Shown here piece after piece: positions 18,322 through 26,095 of a DNA stretch of 64,000 nt (its first letter is position 1; every line of letters starts with the position of its first letter). Source of the DNA: Actinomyces haliotis (lineage in GTDB: Bacteria > Actinomycetota > Actinomycetes > Actinomycetales > Actinomycetaceae). A model generated the notes under the pieces. The model searched no databases, was not told the origin of the DNA, and worked only from the letters and a program-made list of their open reading frames with translations. Position numbers and translations under genes: made by a program. The stretch is from positions 124,001 through 188,000 of the forward strand of contig NZ_JACWNA010000001.1 in the NCBI RefSeq assembly GCF_015355765.1, given 5' to 3'.

Positions 18322-19554
18322 TCAGGCCCTCCTGTCGGGCGCTGGGGTGATGTGCGTGGAGGAAGCGACGGGCTCGGGCCCCGGGGAGGGACGGGCGCTG
18401 GTCGCTCGGACCGTCGCTCCGCTGCGGCGGGTCCTCGTGATGGACCCGGAGGCCAAGGCGCTCACGACGACGATGGCGAGGAAGACGAGGATCGCGGCGA
18501 CGCCGAGCGCCCCGCCGGTCTGCCACGGCCCGGCGGCGCCGACGGCGAGGCCGATGACGCGGGCGGCGAGCCCGAGGTGCAGCAGGGCGTAGGGCAACCA
18601 CATGAGCGGGTGGTAGGGCAGGCGCCGGTGGACGATGGCGGGGACGATCGTCGGCGCGTGCGCCAGGATCATGGAGAAGGCGTAGCCCAGCGCCAGGCAG
18701 TGGATGACGATCTCGTAGGCGGCGCCGGTCCCGCCGTCGATACTCGTGAGGGTCCAGACGACGCCGGCGAGAGCCAGCCAGACGTAGCCGGCGAGCATGG
18801 AGGCGGCCATGAAGCGAGGTCCCCCGCTGGCGCGGATCGTGCGGCGGGCGACGTCGTAGTACGTCATGACGACCGCGAGCGCGAGGAGGGCGGGGCCGAG
18901 GACGAGGTGCGCGGCGTCGGTGACGGGCAGGAGGCAGGCGGCGAGGAGGGCGAGGGCGGACAGGCCGCGGACGGTCCCCTCGACGCCGTCGCCGAGGAAG
19001 GCGACGCGGGCGAGCTCGAGCCGCTCCCCCACGATGGTGAGCACGGGGAAGAGGAGCCAGAGGGGGACCGCGGCGGGGACGGCCTGTGCCGCGGAGGTGC
19101 CCGACGCTCCGGCGGCGAGCCACTGGAGGTCGCCGAGGGCGAGTGCGATGGCGCCGAGGGACTCGACGTCGCCGGCGACGGATGGTGCGCGCCGGTGGAC
19201 GGCGACGTAGATGCCGCACAGGGCGAGAGCCCCGGCGAGGACGACGGCGCAGCCGAGGAGCGCGGGGGCGCCGGCCAGGAGGAGCAGGCAGCCGAGGGCG
19301 GATCCGAGCGGAGCGAGGAAGGCCCAGGGGGCGCGGGCGGCGACGGCGCGCTCGAGGGCGATGACGGTGCCGAGGAAGCCGACGAGCATGAGGGGGCCGT
19401 GGAGGTCGGAGAGCTCGGCGCCGCTCACGGGCGCGGGGAGCCCGACGCGCAGGAGGGCGGCGTCGAGGCCGGCGAGGAGGCAGGCGGCGCCGAGGAGCAG
19501 GCAGATGAGCCGGGGCCAGACGCGGGTCGTGAGGACCTCTGCGCTCTTCGACAC
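18322..19554 (-). CDS. Polytopic membrane protein, NnrS-like, first gene of the nirK operon
   Basis: This protein of about 410 aa has roughly 12 membrane helices. Motifs LSDLHGPLMLVGFLGTVIAL and VIHCLALGYAFSMILAHAPT, then VHRRLPYHPLMW, resemble the His-containing helices of NnrS, a heme-copper protein linked to NO stress in denitrifiers. The match is by eye and partial. I chose GTG 19554 (MSKSAEVL) because AGAGGGG lies about 6 bases upstream; GTG 19575 is an alternative. The stop abuts the next ATG. The order NnrS-like, His-rich, NirK suggests a nitrite/NO respiratory unit. Confidence 0.62.
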   Translation of the reverse strand: MSKSAEVLTTRVWPRLICLLLGAACLLAGLDAALLRVGLPAPVSGAELSDLHGPLMLVGFLGTVIALERAVAARAPWAFLAPLGSALGCLLLLAGAPALLGCAVVLAGALALCGIYVAVHRRAPSVAGDVESLGAIALALGDLQWLAAGASGTSAAQAVPAAVPLWLLFPVLTIVGERLELARVAFLGDGVEGTVRGLSALALLAACLLPVTDAAHLVLGPALLALAVVMTYYDVARRTIRASGGPRFMAASMLAGYVWLALAGVVWTLTSIDGGTGAAYEIVIHCLALGYAFSMILAHAPTIVPAIVHRRLPYHPLMWLPYALLHLGLAARVIGLAVGAAGPWQTGGALGVAAILVFLAIVVVSALASGSITRTRRSGATVRATSARPSPGPEPVASSTHITPAPDRRA

Positions 19555-19590
19555 ACCCACCCCTCTGTTTTTCACAAGAGCAACCGTAAT

Positions 19591-19598
19591 AATATAGT
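19591..19598. promoter_or_regulatory. Overlapping divergent -10 boxes for the nirK operon and the DUF2249 gene
   Basis: In an unusually AT-rich island, TATATT on the minus strand (19596-19591) and TATAGT on the plus strand (19593-19598) overlap, so polymerase can probably serve only one direction at a time. The nearby half-palindrome CTTGTGAAAAACAG (minus strand, just before the GTG starts) is a possible CRP/FNR-family half site. Confidence 0.5.
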
Positions 19599-19712
19599 CG
19601 CGTACCGGGCAATGCTCTCACGGCGCGCTCCGTGTCACGTCGGACGCCAACGAGGCCGCCCACCACCCGCCGTACCACGAGCGCGGCGCACCCACAAACG
19701 AGAGGAACCTCA

Positions 19713-20012
19713 ATGAGCGAGAACCCGAACCTCATCCCGATCCAGGAGAAGCACTCCGGCGGCTGCTCCTGCGGCGAGCACGACTCCGGCCGTCTCACCC
19801 TCGACGCCCGCGAGATCCCGCACCGTCTGCGTCACGCCGCCGTCATCGGCGCCGCCTCCTCCCTCAACGTGGGCGAGGGCTTCGACCTCGTCGCCCCGCA
19901 CGTCCCCACCCCGCTCCTCACGCAGATCGACCAGCTGCCCTTCACGTTCCAGCACACCCTCCTGGAGCAGGAGGACGGCTTCGCCCGCGTCGAGATCCTC
20001 CGCGTGGCCTGA
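19713..20012 (+). CDS. DUF2249 domain protein
   Basis: This 99-aa soluble protein has an N-terminal HSGGCSCGEHDSG motif that could bind metal, followed by the DUF2249 core (LDAREIPHRLRHAAVIGA ... FTFQHTLLEQEDGFARVEI). DUF2249 proteins are often found beside hemerythrin, nitrite or NO-related genes, and their function is unknown. The gene is divergent from the nirK operon. The ribosome site GAGGAA is 7 bases before ATG 19713. A strong hairpin follows the stop. Confidence 0.8.
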   Translation: MSENPNLIPIQEKHSGGCSCGEHDSGRLTLDAREIPHRLRHAAVIGAASSLNVGEGFDLVAPHVPTPLLTQIDQLPFTFQHTLLEQEDGFARVEILRVA

Positions 20013-20027
20013 CCCGCCGCAGGACCG

Positions 20028-20070
20028 ACCGGACGCCCGCCCCGCCCCTGGCGCCGGACGGGCGTCCGGT
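20028..20070 (+). terminator. Terminator hairpin abutting the moaA promoter
   Basis: ACCGGACGCCCG and CGGGCGTCCGGT form a 12-bp perfect stem. Its last base touches the -10 box of moaA (TATCCT, 20071). Confidence 0.65.
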
Positions 20071-20076
20071 TATCCT
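20071..20076 (+). promoter_or_regulatory. -10 box of moaA (leaderless)
   Basis: TATCCT is followed by 6 bases and ATG 20083, with no ribosome site. This is the leaderless spacing also seen at several other genes in the window. Confidence 0.5.
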
Positions 20077-20082
20077 CACCCC

Positions 20083-21273
20083 ATGACTTCCGCCGACGTC
20101 CGCACGAGGGGGAGCAGCGCCGCGCCCGTGGCGCTGCCGATGCCCCTGCGCCGCGACGCCGTCGCCGCCCCCTGGTCCCCTGACCAGGTCCCTGAGGTCC
20201 CGACGACCGCCGACGGCGCCGTCCCCGACCACCTCACCGACCGCTTCGGACGCACCGTGCGCGACCTGCGCCTGTCCGTCACGGACCGGTGCAACCTGCG
20301 CTGCACCTACTGCATGCCCGCCGCGGGCCTCGAGTGGCTCCCGAGCGAGTCCCTCCTCACCGTTGAGGAGCTGGGTCGGCTCGCGCGCATCGCCGTCGAG
20401 AGGCTCGGCGTCGAGCGGATCCGTCTCACGGGCGGCGAGCCGCTCATGCGCCGCGACCTCGAGGAGATCGTCGCCGCGGTCGCCTCGCTGCGCACCCGCC
20501 GCACCGGCGAGGCCCCCGACGTCGGCCTCACCACGAACGGCCTCGGCCTGGACAAGCGGGCGGAGGGCCTGCGCGCCGCCGGGCTCAGGCGCGTCAACGT
20601 CTCCATCGACACCCTCGACCCCGAGGAGTACGCCCGCACCACGCGCCGCGACCGCCTCGACGACGTCCTGCGCGGCGTCGCGGGCGCCCAGGCGGCGGGG
20701 CTTGACCCGATCAAGGTCAACGCCGTCGCCATGCCGGGCACCGTGGACCGGCGCGCTCCCGAGCTTCTCGGGGAGTGCCTGCGCCGCGGCTGGAGCCTGC
20801 GATTCATCGAGCACATGCCGCTCGGTCCGCGCGAGTCGTGGCAGCCGGAGGACGTCGTCGGCGTCGCCGACGTGCTGGCCTCGCTCGAGGCCGCCGGCTA
20901 CGAGCTGACTGAGGTGGGGCGCCCCGACCGCCGCCCGGCCGCCCTGTGGGACGTCGCCGCGGGCACCGACCGCGGGGGCCACGAGCACCCGGCAGGCCGC
21001 GTCGGCATCATCGCCTCGGTGACCGCCCCCTTCTGCGAGGACTGCGACCGCACGCGGGTCACCGCGGACGGGCGCCTCATGACCTGCCTCTTCTCCTCGA
21101 CGGAGACGGACCTGCGCGGCCCCGTGCGCGCGGGCGCCACCGACGACGAGCTCATCCGCATCTGGGCGGGCGCCACCTGGCACAAGCCCCTCGGGCACGG
21201 CACGAACGAGCCCTGGGAGGCGCCAGACGGCTTCGTCCGCCCGGCGCGCACGATGTCCGCGATCGGCGGCTGA
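20083..21273 (+). CDS. moaA: GTP 3',8-cyclase (molybdenum cofactor biosynthesis)
   Basis: This 396-aa radical-SAM enzyme converts GTP to 3',8-cH2GTP, the first step of Moco synthesis. The N-terminal cluster motif is CNLRCTYC, with LTGGEPLMR for SAM binding. The C-terminal cluster is FCEDCDRTRVT plus MTCLF, and the protein ends SAIGG, whose double Gly tail is needed in MoaA. An N-terminal extension of about 50 residues (RTRGSSAAP...) precedes the TIM barrel. It starts a Moco gene group spread over both strands. Confidence 0.96.
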   Translation: MTSADVRTRGSSAAPVALPMPLRRDAVAAPWSPDQVPEVPTTADGAVPDHLTDRFGRTVRDLRLSVTDRCNLRCTYCMPAAGLEWLPSESLLTVEELGRLARIAVERLGVERIRLTGGEPLMRRDLEEIVAAVASLRTRRTGEAPDVGLTTNGLGLDKRAEGLRAAGLRRVNVSIDTLDPEEYARTTRRDRLDDVLRGVAGAQAAGLDPIKVNAVAMPGTVDRRAPELLGECLRRGWSLRFIEHMPLGPRESWQPEDVVGVADVLASLEAAGYELTEVGRPDRRPAALWDVAAGTDRGGHEHPAGRVGIIASVTAPFCEDCDRTRVTADGRLMTCLFSSTETDLRGPVRAGATDDELIRIWAGATWHKPLGHGTNEPWEAPDGFVRPARTMSAIGG

Positions 21274-21363
21274 GCCCGCCGGCCCGCGCGCTGCGCGCGG
21301 GTCCCCGCACGGCGCACTGCCCGCGCCCCTCCCCCATCCACCAGCCTCGAGACAGGAGCCTCG

Positions 21364-21642
21364 TTGAGCACTGAGTCCTCCACCGGGACGATCTCGGTCG
21401 AGATCCACTACTTCGCGGCCGCCGCCGAGGCCGCCGGACGGACCGAGGAGCGCCTCGACGTCGCCGAGGGCACGACCCTCGCGGCGCTGCGCGAGGAGCT
21501 GGCCGGGCGCGGCCTCGCGATGGCGAAGGTCATCGGGGTGTCGAGCTACCTCGTGAACTCGATGTCGACGCCGCCGGACTCGCTGACGCCGCTGGCCGAC
21601 GGCACCCGGGTCGACGTCCTACCGCCTTTTGCGGGCGGCTGA
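21364..21642 (+). CDS. moaD: Molybdopterin synthase sulfur carrier subunit
   Basis: This 92-aa ubiquitin-like protein ends in DVLPPFAGG; the C-terminal Gly-Gly is thiocarboxylated and donates sulfur to the MoaE active site. The start is TTG 21364, with ACAGGAG 6 bases upstream; no ATG fits better. No adenylating enzyme (MoeB/MoeZ) gene lies in the window, so MoaD activation must rely on a gene elsewhere. The gap to moaA is 90 bases. Confidence 0.88.
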   Translation: MSTESSTGTISVEIHYFAAAAEAAGRTEERLDVAEGTTLAALREELAGRGLAMAKVIGVSSYLVNSMSTPPDSLTPLADGTRVDVLPPFAGG

Positions 21643-21686
21643 GCCCGCGGCAGCACAGCGGGCGGCAGCACCGCAGGCGCTCCCGC

Positions 21687-22142
21687 TCAGGCGATGTTGG
21701 ACCACTCCTTGGAGCCGTCCTCGAAGAGCTGGTGCTTCCAGATCGGCAGGCGCTTCTTGACCTCCTCGACCGCCTCGCGCAGCGCGTCGAAGGCGGGCGC
21801 GCGGTGGTCGGCGCTCACGGCGACGCCGAGCGCGGTCTCCCCGATGCGCAGGTCCCCGACGCGGTGGACGACGGCGACGGCGCGCAGACCGGGACGCGCC
21901 GCGACCTCCTCGGCGATGGTCCGCACGATCTCGTCGGCACTGGGGTGCGAGGAGTAGGTCAGGCCGATGACGCCACGACCGCCGTCGTGGTCGCGCACGA
22001 CGCCGTCGAAGGTGAGGACCGCTCCGGCGGCACGGTCCCCGACGGCGTCGGCGAGCTCGGAGACGCTGATCGGCTCCGAGGTGACCTCGGCACGGACGAT
22101 CCGCGCGCTCAGCCTGTCGTCGGCGGGCACCTTCTCGCTCAC
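21687..22142 (-). CDS. moaE: Molybdopterin synthase catalytic subunit
   Basis: This 151-aa protein has the MoaE motifs GAVLTFDGVVRDHD, VHRVGDLRIGETA, SADHRAPAFDAL and the catalytic Lys region VKKRLPIWKHQLFEDGSKEW. It joins with MoaD to insert the dithiolene sulfurs into precursor Z. It is convergent with moaD, tail to tail with a 44-base gap. The start ATG 22142 has GAGGAGGAG upstream. Confidence 0.95.
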   Translation of the reverse strand: MSEKVPADDRLSARIVRAEVTSEPISVSELADAVGDRAAGAVLTFDGVVRDHDGGRGVIGLTYSSHPSADEIVRTIAEEVAARPGLRAVAVVHRVGDLRIGETALGVAVSADHRAPAFDALREAVEEVKKRLPIWKHQLFEDGSKEWSNIA

Positions 22143-22178
22143 TGCTCCTCCTCGGGACGGGTCCGGGACTGCCCCGAG

Positions 22179-22184
22179 ACGCTA
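22179..22184 (-). promoter_or_regulatory. Candidate -10 box of moaE
   Basis: TAGCGT on the minus strand (in TGTAGCGT, extended -10) is 36 bases before the moaE ATG, followed by a leader with a strong ribosome site. Confidence 0.45.
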
Positions 22185-22300
22185 CACGTACCCACCCGGG
22201 CACGGCACCCGTGGGCGGGTGCGTCGGTCGAGCGGATGCGGGCATGATGGGGACCCCGGGCGCGCCCCGCCCGCAACCGACTCATCGAGGAAGGGACCTC

Positions 22301-23782
22301 ATGCCCGAGCTGCTGCCGCTGGAAGACTACGTCGCCGAGGTGCTGGCCTCCCTCACGCCGCTCGAGCCCGTCGAGGTCCCGCTCGCCGAGGCCCACGGCC
22401 TCGTGCTCGCCGAGGACGTCACCGCGGCCCTCCCGGTGCCGCCGTGGACGAACTCCTCCATGGACGGTTACGCCGTGCGCGCCGCCGAGAGCGCGGGCGC
22501 CTCACCGGAGAACCCGGTCCTCCTGCCCGTGACGGGCGACGTCCCCGCGGGCGCCGCGCCCGAGCCTCTCGCGCCGGGGACGGCGCAGCGCATCATGACC
22601 GGCGCGATGCTGCCCGAGGGTGCGGACGCCGTCGTCAAGGTGGAGGACACGGACCAGGAGCCGGGCAGCCACCCGCTGCCCGAGCGCGTCGGGATCATGG
22701 CCGAGGTCGGCGTCGGGCTCGCGATCCGTCAGGCGGGCGAGGACGTCGCCGTCGGCGACCCCGTCATGGCGGCCGGGACGGTCCTGTCCGCCACCGCCGT
22801 CTCCTCGCTGGCGAGCGTCGGCCGCGGCACGGTCACGGCGTTCCCCCGGGTGCGCGTCGCCGTCGTCTCGACCGGCGCCGAGCTCGTCGACCCCGGCGAG
22901 TCCCTGCCCACGGGTGCGGTCCCGGACTCCAACAGCCTTCTCATCGCCGGGCTCGTCGAGGAGAACGGTGAGGCCGTCGCCTCCGTCCACCGCTCCGGCG
23001 ACACCGCCGAGGCGCTCTCAGCGGTGCTGGCCCGGGCCGCCGACGGCGCGGACCTCATCGTCACCTCCGGAGGAGTCTCGGCCGGCGCCTTCGACCCGCT
23101 CAAGATGCTCGCGGACGCCTCCCGTGAGGGCTCCCAGGCCGGTGCCGACGTCGTCCTCACCTTCTCGAAGGTCGCCATGCAGCCGGGCAAGCCGCAGGGC
23201 CACGGCACCGTGCGCGCCTCCGACGGTCGCGAGGTGCCGATCATCATGCTGCCGGGCAACCCGGTGAGCGTCCTCGTGTCCTTCACGACGATCGTCGCCC
23301 CGGCGCTGGCCCGCCTCGACGGGCACGACGGCGTCGCGCTCGCTCCCGCCACCACCTCCGACGGCGTCGACCAGTCCGCGGCCACCGCGCTCACCCCGGC
23401 CCGCGCCGGCACCGCGCTTCCGGTGCGCACACGCGCCGGGATCTCCTGGAGGACCGCCGGGAGCCGCCGCCAGCACGTCCCTGTGCGCCTCATCGAGAGG
23501 CCCGCCGACCTGCCCGAGGGCACCGACGCCGCGCCGCAGGACGTCTGGGTGACCCGCTGGGTGGCGCCGACGCACCGCCTGGGCTCGGGCTCGCACCTCG
23601 TCGCCTCCCTGCCGGCGGCGCAGGCCCTCGCCGTCGTCCCCGCGAACACGCCGGCCGTCGAGCCGGGCGACGAGGTCGGGCTCATCGCGCTCGCCTCCCC
23701 CGCCGCTCCCGGCGGCGCGCAGCTCCCGGTCCGCTCGGGCGCCCCCGTGCCGCCGCACGCGCCCGAGCAGCCGACCGCCTGA
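22301..23782 (+). CDS. moeA: Molybdopterin molybdenumtransferase
   Basis: This 493-aa protein inserts molybdate into adenylated molybdopterin. Motifs PPWTNSSMDGYAVRA, IMTGAMLPEGADAVV, VVSTGAELVDPG, VTSGGVSAGAFDPL and MLPGNPVSVLVSF are all present. It is longer than the usual 400-420 aa because of inserted linkers in the C-terminal domain IV. ATG 22301 has GAGGAAGGGA upstream. It is probably transcribed with moaC (27 bases downstream) and mobA. Confidence 0.95.
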   Translation: MPELLPLEDYVAEVLASLTPLEPVEVPLAEAHGLVLAEDVTAALPVPPWTNSSMDGYAVRAAESAGASPENPVLLPVTGDVPAGAAPEPLAPGTAQRIMTGAMLPEGADAVVKVEDTDQEPGSHPLPERVGIMAEVGVGLAIRQAGEDVAVGDPVMAAGTVLSATAVSSLASVGRGTVTAFPRVRVAVVSTGAELVDPGESLPTGAVPDSNSLLIAGLVEENGEAVASVHRSGDTAEALSAVLARAADGADLIVTSGGVSAGAFDPLKMLADASREGSQAGADVVLTFSKVAMQPGKPQGHGTVRASDGREVPIIMLPGNPVSVLVSFTTIVAPALARLDGHDGVALAPATTSDGVDQSAATALTPARAGTALPVRTRAGISWRTAGSRRQHVPVRLIERPADLPEGTDAAPQDVWVTRWVAPTHRLGSGSHLVASLPAAQALAVVPANTPAVEPGDEVGLIALASPAAPGGAQLPVRSGAPVPPHAPEQPTA

Positions 23783-23809
23783 CCCTCGAGACACGTCCAG
23801 GAGACAGCC

Positions 23810-24307
23810 GTGACCGACCCGTCCCAGATCCGCCTCACCCACCTCGACGACGCCGGGGCCGCCTACATGGTCGACGTGACCGCCAAGCAACCGACGGTCC
23901 GGACCGCGAGCGCGACCGCCTTCGTGGCCTGCGCCCCGAACATCGTCGCGGCGCTGCGCGACGGCACGGTCCCGAAGGGCGACGTCCTCGCGGTGGCGCG
24001 GATCGCGGGTATCGCCGCAGCGAAGAAGGTCCCGGACCTGCTGCCGCTCGCCCACGTCATCGGCGTCCACGGCTGCTCGGTCGACCTCGCCGTCGAGGAC
24101 GAGGGCGTCCGGATCGAGACGACGGTGCGCACCGCGGACCGCACCGGCGTGGAGATGGAGGCCCTCACGGCCGCGACGGTCGCGGGTCTCGCGATCGTCG
24201 ACATGGTCAAGGGCGTCGACCGCTCCGTCGCGCTGCGCGAGGCGAAGGTGACCGCGAAGTCCGGCGGCCGCTCCGGCGACTGGGTCCGTCCCGATGACGC
24301 CGTCTGA
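23810..24307 (+). CDS. moaC: Cyclic pyranopterin monophosphate synthase
   Basis: This 165-aa enzyme turns 3',8-cH2GTP into cPMP, following MoaA. Family blocks are MVDVTAKQPTVRTASA, KKVPDLLPLAHVIGVHGCSV and GVEMEALTAATVAGLAIVDM with the catalytic Lys and Asp. The GTG 23810 start has CCAGGAGA 7 bases upstream. Its end overlaps mobA by 14 bases. Confidence 0.95.
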   Translation: MTDPSQIRLTHLDDAGAAYMVDVTAKQPTVRTASATAFVACAPNIVAALRDGTVPKGDVLAVARIAGIAAAKKVPDLLPLAHVIGVHGCSVDLAVEDEGVRIETTVRTADRTGVEMEALTAATVAGLAIVDMVKGVDRSVALREAKVTAKSGGRSGDWVRPDDAV

Positions 24308-25043
24308 GCCTCGGGCCCCCGCCGGAGCCTCCTCACCCCGAACGCGCGGTACCAGCGGCAGCGTCGGCGGCGCTGGCGCAGTCGGCGTCGTCGTGCTGGC
24401 GGGCGGGACCGGACGCCGCCTGGGCGGGGTCTCCAAGCCCGACGTCGTCGCCCGCGGCGAGCGCCTGCTCGACCACGTCCTCGCGGGGATCGAGTCGCTG
24501 CGCGCCCCGCTGGGGCTCGGCGGGGTCGTCGTCGTGGCGCCCGAGGAGGTCGCCCTGCCGGTCGGCGTCCTGCGAGCCCTCGAGGACCCGCCGCTCGGCG
24601 GACCGGTCGCCGGCCTCGCGGCGGGGCTCCTCGCGCTCGCCCACGTCTCCGACGGCGCCGAGGCCGCTGACGGCCCGGTACCGCTCACGGCCGTCCTCAC
24701 CTGCGACGCCCCGGACTCCTACCGGGCGCTGCCCGCCCTCCTCGTCGCCGCACAGGACGCCCCGGAGCGCGACGGCGCCGTCGCCGTCTCCGGACGGGGC
24801 GCGGACCGGCACACGCAGTACCTCCTCGGCGTCTACCGCACGGCACGGCTCAGTGCCGTCGTCGCTCCGGGCGGGCGCCCGCTCCGGGACGTCGCCGTGC
24901 ACCGGACCCTGCGGGCCCTCGACGTCGTCGAGCTCGCTGAGGACGCCGTGCGCGACGCCTCGCGGGACCTCGACACCTGGCAGGACGTGCACGACTGGGA
25001 GCGAGCCGGCGGAGGTCCTTCCGGGGACGCGACCGTCCGCTGA
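24294..25043 (+). CDS. mobA: Molybdenum cofactor guanylyltransferase-like NTP transferase
   Basis: This 249-aa protein has the nucleotide-binding signature VVVLAGGTGRRLGGVSKPDV and the downstream LTCDAPDSYRALP segment of MobA-type enzymes, which add GMP to Moco to make the guanine dinucleotide form used by NarG. The first 30 residues are low complexity and probably a linker. The start ATG 24294 lies inside the moaC end, implying translational coupling. MobA is favoured over other NTP transferases because of the context. Confidence 0.85.
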   Translation: MTPSEPRAPAGASSPRTRGTSGSVGGAGAVGVVVLAGGTGRRLGGVSKPDVVARGERLLDHVLAGIESLRAPLGLGGVVVVAPEEVALPVGVLRALEDPPLGGPVAGLAAGLLALAHVSDGAEAADGPVPLTAVLTCDAPDSYRALPALLVAAQDAPERDGAVAVSGRGADRHTQYLLGVYRTARLSAVVAPGGRPLRDVAVHRTLRALDVVELAEDAVRDASRDLDTWQDVHDWERAGGGPSGDATVR

Positions 25044-25145
25044 GCCCGCGAGGCCGGTCGGCGCCGCTAGCACGCGGGCGCGCCCCTGGGACTGCGCCCG
25101 CCCCAGAGTCGGAACCGGGCGCGCGCGGAGCGCCCGAGAACGACG

Positions 25146-25179
25146 GAGCCGCCCGGCGCCGTGGAGCGCTGGGCGGCTC
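25146..25179. terminator. Terminator hairpin between mobA and mogA (convergent)
   Basis: GAGCCGCCC-GGCGC and GCGCT-GGGCGGCTC make a stem of about 14 bp. It lies between convergent stops and can serve both. Confidence 0.6.
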
Positions 25180-25200
25180 CGGGTCGGCTCAGCGACGACC

Positions 25201-25809
25201 TCAGTGGTCGCCGCCGCCGAGCTGCTCGAGGACGTGCGGGACGAGCGGGCCGATGACGGCGACGGTGTCCTTGACCCCGCCGCGCGACCCGGGGGCGTTG
25301 ACGACGAGCGCGCCCGCTGAGTCCCGGGACGTGACGCCCACGAGCCCGCGGGAGAGCCCCGCGAGCGGCGTCTTGGCCAGGCCGTAGGAGCGGACCTGCG
25401 CCTCAAGGCCCTCAAGGCGGGTCTCGAGGAGCGGCGCGGTGCCCTCCGGGGTGAGGTCGCGCGGGGTGACACCGGTGCCGCCGGTCGTGAGGATGACCCG
25501 CGACCCCGTCGCGACGGCCTCGCGGATCGCCTGGGAGACGGACTCGACGCCGTCGGGGACGACCTGGACGTCCTGGACGAGGACGCCGTGCTCAGCGAGC
25601 AGGCGCATGGCGAGCGGGCCGGAGAGGTCATCGCGCTCGCCGGATGCGCAGCGGTCGGAGACGGTGATGACGGCACCGCGCACCTCGTGCTCGAGGGGCT
25701 GCAGGCTCTTCTGGACGACCTCATCGGCGCTCGGCTGGGAGCCGGGGCGGGCGCCCTCGCCCGGACCGTGCGCGGAGCCGCCGTGGGCGTGCTCGTGGAA
25801 GTGACTCAT
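25201..25809 (-). CDS. mogA: Molybdopterin adenylyltransferase (MogA/MoaB family)
   Basis: This 202-aa protein adenylates molybdopterin before MoeA acts. Motifs VITVSDRCASGERDDLSGP, ILTTGGTGVTPRD and NAPGSRGGVKDT match the family. The N-terminus MSHFHEHAHGGSAHGPGEGA is histidine-rich, an unusual extension that may bind metal. ATG 25809 was chosen over an upstream in-frame GTG because TAGCGT lies 7 bases before it (leaderless). Confidence 0.92.
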   Translation of the reverse strand: MSHFHEHAHGGSAHGPGEGARPGSQPSADEVVQKSLQPLEHEVRGAVITVSDRCASGERDDLSGPLAMRLLAEHGVLVQDVQVVPDGVESVSQAIREAVATGSRVILTTGGTGVTPRDLTPEGTAPLLETRLEGLEAQVRSYGLAKTPLAGLSRGLVGVTSRDSAGALVVNAPGSRGGVKDTVAVIGPLVPHVLEQLGGGDH

Positions 25810-25816
25810 GGGCACC

Positions 25817-25822
25817 ACGCTA
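25817..25822 (-). promoter_or_regulatory. -10 box of mogA (leaderless)
   Basis: TAGCGT on the minus strand followed by GGTGCCC and then ATG 25809. There is no ribosome site. Confidence 0.5.
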
Positions 25823-25857
25823 CCCGGGCCCCGACGCAGCCCAATAGCGAAGCCCCC

Positions 25858-25863
25858 TATTAT
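25858..25863 (+). promoter_or_regulatory. Candidate narK/nar operon -10 box in an AT-rich patch
   Basis: TATTAT within CCCCTATTATTTAAAACAAA is one of only two clearly AT-rich islands in the window (the other is at the nirK promoter). Transcription from here would give a leader of about 225 bases before narK. Confidence 0.45.
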
Positions 25864-25873
25864 TTAAAACAAA

Positions 25874-26095
25874 GCATCCCGTGAGAAATCCGGGTGCGGA
25901 GAACCCGCGTCCTACCGGGGAAAACACGCCGTTGTCCAACCGGCTACCGGTCGAGTGCATCATGAGCCCAGCACGTGCCGAGGGCCACCCCGCCGACGGC
26001 GCCGCCACCGGCTCCGGCACCCCGCCCACCGCACCGACGCACGGGCCCGCGAGCCCTCCAGGTCATCAGCACGACGTCACTCAACAGGAGACCAC
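25874..26095 (+). other. Long structured narK leader, possible cis-regulatory RNA
   Basis: The space between the AT-rich promoter and narK holds local stem-loops: GCATCC with GGGTGC (25874-25896), GCGG with CCGC (25896-25908), and ACCGG with CCGGT (25939-25951). An open frame from GTG 25881 (72 codons) ends at TGA 26097-26099, overlapping the narK ATG, and could be a leader peptide. I could not match it to a known riboswitch class. Confidence 0.35.

Noticed and set aside
16796-19798. A 1000-codon minus-strand frame over the nirK membrane genes
   Set aside because: Arg/Pro-rich out-of-frame reading of the two membrane-protein genes, and it crosses the AT-rich promoter.
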